DNA of 64,000 nucleotides, from positions 1,072,515 through 1,136,514 of the forward strand of contig CACRSC010000015.1 of assembly GCA_902651635.1 (NCBI GenBank). The letters are read 5' to 3'. The notes under the pieces were generated by a model that worked only from the letters and a program-made list of their open reading frames with translations, was not told the origin of the DNA and did not search any database. Of this stretch, positions 30,931 through 42,489 are shown one piece after another. Origin of the DNA: Mastigamoeba balamuthi (lineage: Eukaryota > Evosea > Mastigamoebida > Mastigamoebidae). Every line of letters begins with the position of its first letter. The first letter of the stretch is position 1. The translations under genes were made by a program, and so were the position numbers.

Positions 30931-31861
30931 GCGAGGCCTGCTTCGTCTTGAACGCACCGCAAGAGTGCGGGCTCCAGAAATTGAATGCATGTCCAGCAAA
31001 CTGGCTTCCATTTGTTTCAAGCCGCCTGTGTGCCCTCTAGCCCACTATTCCCGGCAGGCTTCCTTGACATCGACAGTGCTGCACGCGGCACCATTATCGA
31101 GGAGAGCGGGGGGGGGTGAAGGTCGGCTTGTCTGACGGCCCGAACCGCGTGCTTGTTTGGACAACGGCCGTTGTGAGAGAGATCCCTGTCATAACAGAAC
31201 GGTGTGAATACCCGAATACCGCCAAGGGCAAGGGAGAAAGGGAGAAAACCACAGAGGCAACATGATCGAGGCGCCCGATAACTACCGGCTCTCACCAGTT
31301 GACGGGTGTCGCGCGAGGTGCCTTGTTGCAGCCCAAGTGTGGCGCCGTGACGCAACCCGCACCGAGGATCCCCTGACGATGAGGAGCACCCAAGGTAGAC
31401 ACGGCAACGTGTGTTACATCTGCAGACCCTCTGCAGCAGCCTCTCTCCTCTTGGTTCTCGTGCGCGTGTGCTGATTTCCTCCCTCGGTGGCCCACACCCT
31501 CGCAAAGCCCAACGGAGCTCTTCCTGGAGTGTGCACGTCGCACTGAACAACGGACACTAAATTTCGTTCAACTGTGGTTTTCCAATACTGCCCCGAGAAA
31601 TACGCGAGATTGGATCCCCGGTGCTTGTCAGGCACGCTTTGCTCTACGTGTGCACGGAGCGCGCGGGCGTGCCCGGCACGCCGATTCCACACAAAGTGGG
31701 GCAGCACAAGTCTCTCACGGTTTTTCACAACGGCCTTTCCGAAAAGCAGCTCAAGATGGGCACACTCGTTGCAAGCTGCACTGTATCTTTCCCCCGCTTA
31801 TAAGCGTCGTCAGCACCGGTTTTTCTACACAACATAAACAACTACCGATCCACCGCTCGCC
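30931..31861. other. Intergenic, esterase 2 to esterase 3
   Basis: About 930 bp without a gene. Short open frames on both strands lack known motifs. GCTTATAAGC at 31797-31806 lies about 55 bp before the next start and could be a TATA-like element. Confidence 0.45.
31797..31806 (+). promoter_or_regulatory. TATA-like GCTTATAAGC before esterase 3
   Basis: A palindromic TTATAA core about 55 bp upstream of the ATG at 31862. The equivalent positions of copies 1 and 2 lack this exact sequence, so it is a weak promoter candidate. Confidence 0.3.
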
Positions 31862-32864
31862 ATGTGCAGCACCAAGGCACTGCTCCTTCTGGCGGCGCTG
31901 CTTGCCGCCGCGGAGGTAGTCCAGGCCGACTGCGACCTGCCCTACGGCTGGTCCAACGTCTTCGTCACCAACCGCCTCAAGCCCCGCCGCGCCCTCGTGT
32001 ACCGCCCCAGGATGCAGTCCGAGTTCGGGACGCCGTCCCTGTGGGTCCACCTGCACGGCATCACGATGGCCCCCGAGGACCACCTCTTCTTCTACAAGTT
32101 CCACAAGGTCGCCGAGCAGCAGGGCGCGGGCTTCATCATGGCGTTCCCCGAGGGCATGATGAGGTACTGGGACACCGTCGGCAACGAGGACGTCGACTTC
32201 ATGAAGGTCCTCGCCAAGTATATGCAGAACAGGGGCTGCGCCGACCCGCAGCGCACGTACCTGAGCGGGTTCTCGCTGGGCTCGTCCCTCACGTGGACCG
32301 TCGGGTGCAGGGCTCCCGGAGTCTTCGCTGCCTTGGGTGCGTCCCCCGCACGAATTCGCATGCGTGTTCTCATCTCACTCTTCTTCAGCTCCGACCGCGC
32401 TGCCGAGGTGGGGAACCAACCTGCCCATGTGCAGGCCGAAGGTCCCGGCGTGGTACTGGGCAGGGTCGCTGGACCCCATCGGCAACCCGGGCTACGTGAG
32501 CGCCGAGATGTGCTTCCAGTGGTGGGCCCAGCACAACGGCTGCGACGGCCTGAGGGCCGAGCAGGAGACGATGACCCTCAACTTTGCCATGGTCAAGTGC
32601 AAGAAGGCCATCTGCCCCGACAAGGCCTACGAGACGAACTTCTGCATGTCGCAGTTCACCAGCCACGCGTGGGTCTGGGGCTCCGAGTCGCACATCTGGG
32701 AGTTCTTCAAGAGGCACACGCTCAACATGGTGGGCATGGTCGACAACGCCACTGACATCACCGACGGCACCACCATCCCGGAGGGCAGCCGCAGCGGTGC
32801 ACCCGCAACCGCGGCAGCCGGAGCCCTCGGACTCGCTGCTTCGCTGCTTGCGACTGTATTCTGA
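31862..32864 (+). CDS. Secreted alpha/beta-hydrolase esterase, copy 3, with GPI-type tail
   Basis: Two exons, 31862-32336 and 32389-32864 (316 aa). Signal peptide MCSTKALLLLAALLAAAEV. The catalytic framework matches copies 1 and 2 (WVHLHGITM, GFSLGSS, AGSLDPIGNPG, FFKRH). Two differences stand out. The second intron of copies 1 and 2 is absent: the coding sequence runs straight from TSHA into WVWGSES. And ~45 residues follow FFKRH, ending in a small-residue stretch and a hydrophobic tail (AAGALGLAASLLATVF), the pattern of a GPI signal. Copy 3 is thus probably surface-bound while the others are soluble. It is the most divergent copy. Confidence 0.75.
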
Positions 32865-33404
32865 GCAAATCGCTCACACCCCACTCTCTAGGGAGAGGGA
32901 GTCAAACATGAAAATACAAATGATTGTCTACCATGCCACGAGACCCAACCGAAGATTCATCTAACGGGCCCTGTGTACCTTTCAAATAAAGGGTGTATTG
33001 GCACAACGCATAGAAATGCAGACATATTCCCACTCTCGGGATAAGCTTGTGGTGGGGAACATCGGTGGCATTTGCATCGTCAGTCGGTGACTGCAAGCGA
33101 AACGGACTCTGCCAGTCGACACTTCCGACATGCCCAAGACCTTCCAACGCACGCTTGCGATATGTGGCGAACTGAGTGACCTCGTAGTCACATCAGAATC
33201 CAACTTTACGTCTCGTTCGGGCCCTGCCAGGAGAGAATGTGCTGAAAAACGTCACCACGCCATCGCCAACGACGTGTACCTCGTGGTGTGGTGTCATCAT
33301 CACTCAGACACCTGACTGCGGGTAGGTCGGGTCACCTTCCGCAAACCACCTTGTGGTCTCGCTGTTGGAGGACAGCGAGACCAGTCACTGTGCGCGCGGT
33401 TGTA
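32865..33404. other. Convergent intergenic region
   Basis: About 540 bp between esterase 3 (+) and the BMT5-like gene (-). Apart from the AATAAA, no feature was recognised. Confidence 0.5.
32985..32990 (+). terminator. Polyadenylation signal AATAAA (esterase 3)
   Basis: AATAAA in TTCAAATAAAGGG, about 120 bp past the stop of esterase 3. Confidence 0.45.
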
Positions 33405-34676
33405 TCACTCGAGTTCAGTGTTCCTCGTGCCAGGTGGATTACGAAGGGCGGCGGAGCAGCGCTGAAAGACGAGTGTGCACAGGGTCGCCTCGATTCCGAG
33501 CCTCGCCGACCCGCTCGACAGCGTGTGCCTGTACCCGTTCCGCACGAGCTCGGCCACGAAGTCTCTGTCCGCCCCGATGAAGTTGAACCCCGGCACGCCG
33601 CCTTCCAGCGTGTGCTCCTCCTCCCTGGCCGGCGTGCACCTCACCCCTCCCGGGGCGTTGCACATCCTGTGGCAGAACAGCGGCAGGCGCCAGAGCTCGT
33701 ACTGCCACGTGAAGGCCGTGTCGAGGCTCACGCCGAGCAGTATGTACGAGACGCACGGCACCGCGGACGCCGCGGCGAGGAATCCGTGCACGAGGTCGGC
33801 AACGGAGACCTCGCTCCCCTCGGCGGGCCACGGGCTCTGGAACCAGACAGCGCAGTGCTCCCTCTGCGCCCCCAGGGCGCCCTCAATCGCCCGCGGGTCC
33901 CTGATGCGGCGGCTGATGAGTGATCGCCCGCGGGGGCCTGGGAGGATACCTTGCATCCACCCTGTGGACAGGCCTGCCTGCGTACTCGTGCTCTTCGTCG
34001 TAGCACGACATGACGACCCCCGACCAGCTGCAAGAAGGCGCGTGAGCCTGCTATCGAGGGCAAGGGGGCGGCAGGGGGCAGTACTCTGGGTCCTCCGGCG
34101 TTCCTCTGGCCACGGCGAGCGCTCGGGAGAACGTGTGGTTGGGCGACTCGCCGACGACGAGCACCGGCAGGCGCTGGTCCACCATCAGCGCGTGCAGGAC
34201 AGGCAGGCTCAGCACGCAGTCGCTCCCCGCCTCGGTGTTGTAGAACTCTCCGAAATACTGTCGCCCCCCGCGAGATCCAGTGGGGTCAGCGTGGGAGTGC
34301 TGCTGTGGCTTGCAGGCAGGGTGGGGCGGACGTGTGGGTCCGCTGGCAGAGAGGCTGGGCCGACTGTGTGGGCATCGGGACGGGGGCGCTCCTCTCCGCA
34401 GGCCGAGTGCCTGCGAGCGAACCACAGGCCCGAGTGGAACAGGAGGTTCCTCTGGCCCCTCCTGCTGATCCCCAGCTGCGCGGCCACGTCGACGACGATC
34501 TCTGCTGCAGGCCTGGCGTGGCGTGGCACGACGGTGGCCCTCTGCAGCTCGCCGCTGCTGCGGTGCTCGAGGAGAAGGGCTCGGATCTCGCGCACCCGCG
34601 CGGAATCGGCACCGGCAGAGCGCTCCAGGCCGTCCAGGAGCTCGAGAGCGCGAGCAAGAGCGCTCTCTGCCTCCAT
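33405..34676 (-). CDS. BMT5-like Rossmann methyltransferase (DUF2431 family)
   Basis: At least four exons: about 34676-34400 (donor unresolved), 34257-34085, 34027-33950 and 33912-33405. The three downstream exons join in frame. Family landmarks in order: RLPVLVVGESPNHTFSRALA (SAM-binding loop), DWSGVVMSCYDEEHEYA, HRVDARS (the VDAT-like strand), CAVWFQSPWPA (the FNFPH-like strand), then VADLVHGFLAAASAV. BMT5-type enzymes methylate a uridine N3 in 25S rRNA; relatives with this fold have other RNA targets. The N-terminal exon (residues about 1-90) is helical and family-unrelated. The loop normally reads GxGxFSFS; here it is GESPNHTFS, so activity is uncertain. The 37-bp intron at 33913-33949 is among the shortest here. 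Divergently arranged with the ARM gene. Confidence 0.55.
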
Positions 34677-34736
34677 CAGTCCCCAGAGCGCAGAGATATT
34701 TCAAAAAACTGATATGTTCCGGATTTGTTTCTGAAT

Positions 34737-34749
34737 ATTTTGGCGGGAA
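34737..34749 (+). promoter_or_regulatory. E2F-like TTTTGGCGGGAA between divergent genes
   Basis: The sequence matches the classic E2F consensus TTTSSCGC and lies between the BMT5-like start (34676, minus) and the ARM-UBR gene (34802, plus). The reverse complement of TTTCCCGCCAG-type splice acceptors looks similar and occurs by chance elsewhere in the window (for example near 60295), so this is only suggestive. Confidence 0.25.
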
Positions 34750-34801
34750 GTATCTCCTGGCGTCACTATCTTATCTGCGCGCTCTCTGCGGGTCTTGTCG
34801 C

Positions 34802-37800
34802 ATGGTCAACGTCAAGAATCGTACGCCCCGCTGCAGTGGCGCGCCCCTCTCCTCCCTCACGCCGCGTCCCAGTCGTGGCCAGCCTCGCCGCAGCCGCGGA
34901 GCCCGCCGCGGCCATCCCGGTGCTCGAGGGGTTCTGCGCCCTGCCCGCGCACAAGCAGGCGTCGTCGGCCAAGCACGGCGCGCACTCGGCCGTCGTGGCC
35001 GCGATGCGCAGGTGCCCCTCGTCGCCGACGGTGCTGTACCTCGGGTGCACGGCGCTGGTGGGGGGCGACCCGCCGTTCCGCGCGGCCTCCATACGGCACG
35101 GCGCCGTCGAGGTATCGCCAACCCCGAATTCGGGATCCGAATCTGCAGGGGCACTGATATCTATATCTCCGTTTCGGAATCCGGAATCCCGTGCACCTGC
35201 AGGCTGCGCTCTATGCCATGCAGTCGCACCCGTCCTCGGAGAAGATCGCACAGGGAGCGTGCAGGCTCGTGTACGCGCTCAGCGCCGTGGACAGCGAGGC
35301 CGCGCACCGCGCGACCAACTGCAACGCGCTCGAGACGGTCCTGGCGGCCATGAAGGCCTTCAAGAAGTCGCACGACGTGCAGGCCGCCGCCTGCTCCGCC
35401 CTCTGGGGCATCTGCGCCTTCGAGGGCGCCCGGAAGGTCGTGGCGCTCTCGGGCGCGCTCTGGGCGACGCTCCGGGCGATGCGCGCGTTCCCCGAGAGCC
35501 AGGTCCTGCACGAGCACGCGTGCCCGGTGCTCAGCATCGTCACGCTCTTCCAGGCCCCGCGGGCGTCTCTTGTCGAGGACCGCGGCATTGAGCTCGTGCT
35601 CGGGGCGATGAGGGCCCACGCGGGGTCCGACAGGGTGCAGTCGTACGCCTGCGACGTGCTGGTGAACCTGGCGGCGGACGAGTCGGGCCGCGAGTCGGTC
35701 GCCGAGCGCGGAAGCGTCGAGGCCATCGTCGCCGCCATGCGCTCGCACAGCGGCTCCGAGCTCGTCAACAAGTCCGCCTGCGAGGCCCTCTGGAACATCT
35801 CGCTCGACGAGCACGCCCGCGCGCGCGTCGTCGCCAAGGGCGGCGTCGAGTCCGTCGTGGGGGCTCTGCGCTGCCACGCAAAGTCAGAGGCGGTGATCAC
35901 GTGCGCGTGCGGAGCGCTCTCGGTGATCGCCACAAGCAAGGACTCGCAGGCGCAGGCCGCGAGTCTCGGCGCCATCCCCGCGATCGCCGCTGCCATGGTC
36001 GCGTTCCCGGCGAGCGCGGACCTGCAGGAGCACGCGTGCAGCGCGCTCTGCTGCCTCGCGATCCCCGAGGAGAACAAGCACGCCGCGAGCGTCTGCATCA
36101 GGCCGGCCCTGGACGCGCTCACGGTGCACGGCGGACGCCCCTTGGTCGTCTCCGAGGCGTGCTGCTTGCTAAGCTGCGTCGCCGAGTTCCATGGCAACGT
36201 CCGCTCGATCCTCTGCCAGGGAGCGGTCGAGTCCATCGTCGCCGCAATGCGCGCGCACCCGCAGTGCGCGGACGTGCAGCAGCACGCGTGCTGCGCCCTG
36301 TGGAACCTGACGGGCGAGGAGGAGGGACAGCTGGCCGTTCTGCAGGCCGGCGGCATCGAGTGCATCCTCGGCGCGATGAAAGAGCACAAGATGGAGCCGC
36401 TTGTCATCGAGAACGCCGCCGGAGCGCTGTGGAACACCGCCAGCAGTGTGCTCGAGCCGACGGGAGCACCGGGCACCCCCACGCCGTGGCAGCGGGCCAC
36501 CGATCTGGGCGCAAGCGAAGTCGTGCAGGAGGTCTTCGCCAAGTACGTCGAGACCTCGTCAACCGCGCGCCACCTGAAGCACTGCCTCGAGTGCCTGCAG
36601 CGCCAGAGCTCTCCCGGAGCGCCCCCCAAGCTCTGCACTGCGTCCGGCCTGGTGCTGTGCTCGAACGATTGCAGCTCGGCGACGGACAGCTATTGCTGCG
36701 TTTGCTCTGTGGCACAGAGGGGCGCCAGATGCCTGTCGTGCGGCGGACCAGACGGGCTCAAAGAGTACTGTGCGGCGTGCATAGAGCGATGCCACGCGGG
36801 GCACACTCTCGCGCGCGTGTACTTCCGCCCGTTCGTCTGCGGGTGCGCGCGGTCGAGTACGTGCGCCGCTGCTCCCGAGGCAAAGAAGAGACCGCTGGCG
36901 GATACCCCGCCCGCCGTTGCGCAGCACGCAGAGCTGCCGTCGCCGCCGAAGCGCCAGCGCACCAGCGTCTCGATGTCCACGGTCCTGGCGGAACTGCAGC
37001 AGTGCGCCACCGACGTGGAGGTCGCGAAAGTTCTGTCCAAGATCGTCGGGATGGGGGTCGCTGACAAGCTGGTCGAGTGCGATGCCATAAAGGCGGTGGT
37101 GCAGAAGATGGCGCAGTACCCGCTGAGCACGCCGGTGCAGAGCCAGGGCACGCTGATCCTCTGCAACACGCTGCTCTGGCGCAAGGACCTGAGCACAGTC
37201 ATCTCCTCGTCCGGGGCCATCGGCGCGATCGTCTCGGCGATGCGGAACCACGTCTCGAACGGCATCCAGACCAACGGCGTCACCGCGCTCAGCATCCTCT
37301 GCAAGAGCCCCGAGTGCTTACCGCTGATCCAGAAGGCTAGGGGGGCGGAGGTCATCCTAAAGGCCATGGAGACAATCAAATCGTCCCTGCTGCACGAGTA
37401 CGCGCTCGAGGCGCTCAGCGTGCTCGGGGGCACGCGAGAGGTCGCGGCAGAGATCGTCGGATGCGGCGGCGTCGCCACGATCGTGTCGTCCCTCGAGCTG
37501 TTCCCCAAGTCTGCCACAGTACAGAACCGAGGGCTGCTGTCCATCGTGAGGGTCTCGACCAGTGTCCCCGAAGGCGCGGCGGTCGCGGTCAGCGACGGCG
37601 CCGTGCGCGCAGCCGTAATGACGCTCGCGGCCCACAGGTCGAACCCGACGCTGACTCACTCGGCGATCCTCGCGCTGGTGGGGATGTGCACGTCCGATGG
37701 CATCCGCGCTCTGGTTGCCTACGACGGCCTGGGCCCTCTGGTATCGGCGATGCGTGCGGTGCCCCAGACCCTGCAGGTGCAGCAGTGGGCGACGTCGCTG

Positions 37801-38769
37801 CTGCGCCTTGTGTCTACGCACCTGGATCTGCAGGAGCCGCTGCTCAAGTCGGGAGCCGTGCCCGCGGTGACCGAGGCGATGGTCAACCACCCCACGGACT
37901 CGTCAGTGCTGGAGAACTCGAGCAACATGCTGTGGGTGCTCTCGTCGAGTCTGCGCTCCATGGGCGTGCAGATGCCCGAGTCAGTGGCCGTCGTGCGCCA
38001 GAGGCTCAGCGAGCAGGCGCCCGGGTCGCGGACGCACTCATTCCTGTCGAGCTGCCTCGCGACGCTGCAGAGGCGCGAGGACAGAGCCGTTGTTGCGATG
38101 CGCCAGAGCGGATCGTGCACGTCGCTGGCGTCGCCGCGGTGCTCCGCCACCTGTGCGGCAGCACGCGGCTCGTTCTGCTTCAGGTGCAGCCGAGTTCAGA
38201 CGTTCTCGAGGTGCGTCGACTGCGACGGCGTGGCTGGCGCGCGGCTCTACTGCACCGTCTGCATCGAGCGCTGCCACGCGGGCCACAACATCGGCGAGAC
38301 GTTCTTCTGCCCAGCGGTCTGCTCCTGCCCTTCGCGGTCCTGCGGCTGCCTGTGCACCCCGGCCTCCTCGCAGGCGCCAGCGGGCGCAGCGAGCGAGACC
38401 GGAGACGAGGCCCCGGCGAGGCCCACAACGGCCGAGCCCAAGCGGGACGTTGCCAGCAGCAATGCCCCCGACGGCGGCGACAAAGGCTCGCGTGGCTGTT
38501 CGGCGGCCGCCACAGCCAGCCAGCCCGGGAGCGCCGGGCAGCCGCAGGCGGCGGACGACTGCGCGGTGCTCAGGGGGGCGCTGGAGAGGGCGCAGAGGGA
38601 GTGCGAGGAGCTCAGGCGGTGCAAGGAGGCGCTGTCGCAGAGGGTGGGGGCGCTGGAGACGGACGCGGGGTCGCTGCGATCGCGGGTCGCAGAGCTCGAG
38701 GAGGAGAACAAGCGCCTGAAGAGCGACTACGACGAGGTGCTCCTGATGGTCTATTCGCAGCAGAAGTAA
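34802..38769 (+). CDS. Duplicated ARM-repeat plus UBR-like zinc-finger protein
   Basis: The large exon (35203-38769) continues an upstream exon ending at 35111 across a 91-bp intron. The start is unresolved: ATG at 34802 reaches this frame only if a 16-nt GTACGC..GCAG piece (34821-34836) is removed. Total ~1,280 aa. An array of ~42-residue armadillo repeats (for example AIPAIAAAMVAFPASADL) leads to a zinc region YCCVCSVAQRGARCLSC with CAACIERCHAGH and PFVCGC, resembling UBR4-type UBR boxes. Then the order repeats: a second ARM array and a second zinc region (FCFRCSRVQTFSRCVDC, CTVCIERCHAGH, AVCSCPSRSCGC). A Glu-rich coiled coil closes the protein. UBR boxes recognise N-degrons in E3 ligases; no RING or HECT is visible, so an adaptor or scaffold role is inferred. 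Confidence 0.65.
35112..35202 (+). other. Intron of the ARM-UBR gene
   Basis: Donor GTATCG, acceptor CACCTGCAG, 91 bp, phase 0. It removes an AT-richer stretch and joins HGAVE to AALYAMQSHPSS, keeping the ARM repeat period. Confidence 0.7.
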
Positions 38770-39493
38770 GGGCTCTTCCGCCCACTGCGCGGGCTCGGTG
38801 TTGTTTCTACTATCGTGACGTCTTTCCGTGTTACCAAAACAACGCGCCTCTTTTAGATGACGCAAGAAGGGATTGAGGGTCCCGGCAGCGCTTCTTGTTC
38901 GGGCAATACCGCCTACAGATTGCGCAGAATATTAACTATTGCCCAAAACTGCTCACGACACGCAGAGACGTCATCGTGGTGTGTTTTCCGTATGGACTAA
39001 AAGGGACACTATTTCACGGCACATAATGTGGTGTGGGCATTCTATTGAGGGTTCTGGCACGCTCTCGGTGGCCCTCCTCGCCCCATCGTGGAGCGCGGGG
39101 TGGCCGTGTCGCAGCTGCCGGCGCCGGGACCGCCTGAGTGCCTCGTTTGCTGCAGGACTTCTGGATCCCTGTTAGAAATCGGTCCAGAAAAGGAGATAAC
39201 ACAGGACGCTGCCATTCCAGGAGCCTCTCAGCCCTCGAGTGGGCGCCCGAGCCTCGGGCAGTCCCGGGGCCGCCCTGTGGCCGGTGGGACTCCGCTGGCC
39301 TCTCGGTGGGAGCTGTACCGAGATATTTCCCAGCGCACAGAAAAATCCCAGTTTGAGAGATTCCGACAGAGACCCAACCGAGCGAGCGGCACAAGACACC
39401 ACTGAGGGCCGCCGGCGAACCCACAGTACACCACACACCACCACGCCCGGTCTTCCTGCGGTGGGCGCAACGCATCTCCCGCCCTCCGCCGCG
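38770..39493. other. Intergenic, ARM-UBR to RhoGEF
   Basis: About 720 bp between two plus-strand genes. Open frames here are GC-rich shadows; no motif was recognised. Confidence 0.5.
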
Positions 39494-42344
39494 ATGTCGC
39501 TACCCGCGCCAGCGGCTCCCACCACCCTCGCGCCGCCAGCGCCCACGTCGCCCGCGCCCGACGTGCCCGACGCCCCGCCGCCGCCCCCGCTGCCGCCGCC
39601 GTTTCTGCGGGCGCTTCCGACGTCCCCGCGCCGGATCTCGTCGCAGGGCAGGGTCAAGCCGCCACCGCCGCGCCACAGGCCGCGGCCGTCTGACGTGTCG
39701 TCGTCGCTTCCGGGCCTCGTGGGTTCGAATTGGGCGGCCTCGCCGCCGCCCGCTGAGCGGGCGTTCGGAATCGGCGCCGAAATCGACGCCCCCGACGCGT
39801 TCGCCGCGCCTCCGCTGCTTCCCAGCGTGCCCGCGCCGCCGCTGCCGTCGTCGCCGGCGCCGGCGCCGCCTGTGGGGCCGCCGGAGCCGGCGGAGGAGGC
39901 CGAGGGGGAGGAGGAGGCGGGGAAGCAGGCGAGGATGCGGGCCAAGGCGGTGGGGGAGCTGGTGGACACGGAGCAGCGGTACGTGGAGGACCTGGGGACG
40001 CTGCTGGCGTGCTACGTGACGCCGCTGCGGGACAGCGCGCGGTTCCCGCAGTTTGACCGCAAGGACATACAGATCGTGTTCAGCACGGTGGAGCTCATAC
40101 ACGAGGGCAACGCGCGGATGCTCGCGGACCTCCGCGAGGCCCTCAGGGCGGCGCCCGACACGGCCGTCGGCGACACGTTCCTCAAGCTCGAGGACAACCT
40201 GCAGTTCTACAGCGTGTTCTGCAACCACCAGGAGGAGGCGCGGGCCTCCATGGAGCACATCCTCAGCTCCTCATCCTCCACCAGAGAGTACCTCGACGTG
40301 CGCCCCTCTCTTCTCTCTCTCTCTGGTCTCTTGTCTCTTCTCTCCTCTCTCTCCTTCCTCTCGCTCTCGCTCTCCTGCTCGCGTCGGTTCCCTTTCGGCC
40401 TCGTCTGCCTTGTCGGCAGCCTCTGTCGGGGTTCTTCGGTCTGTACCTCTGCCTGCCTGCTTCCTCTCTGCGCCTTCCCCTCTGGCTGTCTTCTGTCTCG
40501 TCTGGGTCTCCTGTGCCTCGCCTCCCTGCCAGCCCTAACAGGTCACGAGCGCAGAAGATCAGGGACCAGACCAAGGGGCTGGGGCTGCTGGACTACTACG
40601 TGAAGCCATTCCAGAGGCTGCTCAAGTACCCGCTCCTGCTCAACGAGATCATCAAGGCATCCCACCTCTCACTCACACCCTCTCTCAGTCTCTCCCCCCT
40701 GCCTCCCGTCATCGCAGCTGACGCTCGTCTCCGCACAGCACACGCCGAGGTCGCACCCGGACTTCGACAACCTGGCGCGGGCTCACCAGTCGCTGCAGCG
40801 CGTGGTGGACAAGATCAACCTCGCCAAGGCGCACGCGGAGAACATGCGCCGGATGGTCGCCGTGTGCGCGAGCGTCTCGGGGCTCAAGGAGTTCGCCGAC
40901 CCCAAGCGCCGCTTCCTGCGCGAGGGCAGCGTCGTCAAGGTCTCGGACAGCAACACCTCCAAGCGGCACCTCTTCCTCTTCAACGACTTTGTCCTCATCT
41001 GCAAAGTAGCGTCCTCCCCAACCCTCTGTCCTCTGTCTACTGCCCACTGCCCACAGTGCACAGTCCTCTGCTTTCTGTTCTCTGTCCTCTTCCCTCTGCC
41101 ATCCGCTCGCTCGCTCGCATCGGTTCTGTGCGCTCCACTCACGTGCTGGGACGGCAACAGCCGCAGTCTGCGTCGAGCAAGTACACGCTCAAGTACTCGC
41201 TGCCGCTGCTGCAGACGGACGTGGCGAGCCTGACGGGGCACGAGGACCTGCTGGACGGCGTGGAGGAGAGCACCGCGAGGAAGATCCGCATCCCGTGCGC
41301 CTTTGTGCTGCACGCGACCAACGTGCACAAGCACTGGATCTTCACCACCAAGGCCGAGGACGAGTGCACGTCGTGGGTCAAGGGCATCCAGGCGCAGGTG
41401 CAGCTGATGCTCACGTTCGTGCGCAAGCCCGCCGAGGAGAGCGCCGACTCGCCCGCGCAGGCCACGGGGGTCATCAGAGTGTACTCCAAGGTCGACAGCT
41501 ACAAGACGTTCGACATCGCCAGGAAGATGTCGGCCCGCGAGTTTATCGAGCGCTACGCCAGCAAGATCGTCAAGAACCCGCCCGTCGAGGTGCCCAAGGA
41601 GGACATCAAGCTCGTCCTCTTCGTCAACGGCAACGGTGCGCTGTCCCCCGCTCCCTGCGGGCGTCTCTCTCTCACGCGGCTTGGCTGGGGGGCGCAGAGA
41701 GGGAACTGGACGACAAGGAGATCCCGCTGGACATACAGACGAACCTCATGTCGACGGGCGTGCAGTTCGGCACGCCGGAGACGCACTTCCGGATCAGCAA
41801 CGGGACGTACCAGAGCGTGTGGAGCACGCGAGTCAACGCGTCCAAGCAGCACAAGCAGCAGCGCCTGCTCGTCGGGGGCAACAAGTCCCCCGAGGTCTCG
41901 GGCGACGAGAGCTCCTCCGCCGCGAGCCCCCCGCCCTCCCCGCAGGCCTCGACGCGCTCGCCGCCGATCGGGCGGGTCGGCTCGGCGTCGTCGTCGCCCG
42001 GCGGGCAGCGCGACGCCGCGATGGTCGGCACGTCGCCGCTTGGCGTTCTGCCTTCTGGCGGGATGGCCGACTCGCCGCGGAGGTGGGTAGCCGGCGACTG
42101 GAGGGCTTCGCGAAGGCGCCCGGGTAGCGAGATGATGCGCCAACCGATGGACGCCCTCGGGTCGGCGCCGGACTCTCCCCTGATGACGCGCACAAAGGCG
42201 GCCATGGCGGCGTCGGCGCTGGGCCACGAGGTCGAGTGCATCCCGGACCCCCCGGACACGCCCGCCCCCTGCGAGCCGCCGCAGGGCCCCGAGGACTCCG
42301 CGACCGAGCAAACCGCCGCCGCCTCCAGCGACGACCCGCTATGA
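39494..42344 (+). CDS. RhoGEF with DH, PH and RA-like domains
   Basis: Exons 39494-40297, 40555-40656, 40739-41005, 41161-41635 and 41698-42344 (764 aa, phases agree). An N-terminal proline-rich region (residues 1-135) precedes a Dbl-homology domain: ELVDTEQRYVEDLGTLL, then the conserved helix KPFQRLLKYPLLLNEIIK joined directly to HTPRSHPDF. The PH domain follows (KRHLFLFNDFVLICK, HATNVHKHWIFTTKAEDE). Next is an RA-like domain (GVIRVYSKVDSYKTFDIARK), resembling the N-terminus of the calponin-homology protein. A Ser/Pro-rich tail of ~200 residues ends the protein. It should activate Rho/Rac GTPases to drive actin remodelling. Intron 2 (40657-40738) has a GC donor. Intron 1 is long for this window (257 bp) and strongly pyrimidine-rich. 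Confidence 0.85.
40657..40738 (+). other. GC-AG intron of the RhoGEF gene
   Basis: The exon ends ATCATCAAG and the intron begins GCATCC; the acceptor is CTCCGCACAG. No GT donor exists near the required point, and the join NEIIK to HTPRSHPD restores the invariant end of the DH domain. Confidence 0.7.
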
Positions 42345-42489
42345 CTATAACAATCGCTAGAGTGCAAGAAAGCACAGCAGTACTCAACAAATTTCAATTG
42401 AATCTTTTTTCTTTTTCCCACGTAAATATTGGCTGAGCGATTTTTTTCTGTGTAAGACTTGATTGAAAGCTGCTCCGCGGAAAAGGGGA

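Noticed and set aside
28415-32864. Esterase triplet as an assembly duplication
   Set aside because: Signal peptides, first-intron sequences and intergenic regions differ between copies, and copy 3 differs in intron content and C-terminus.
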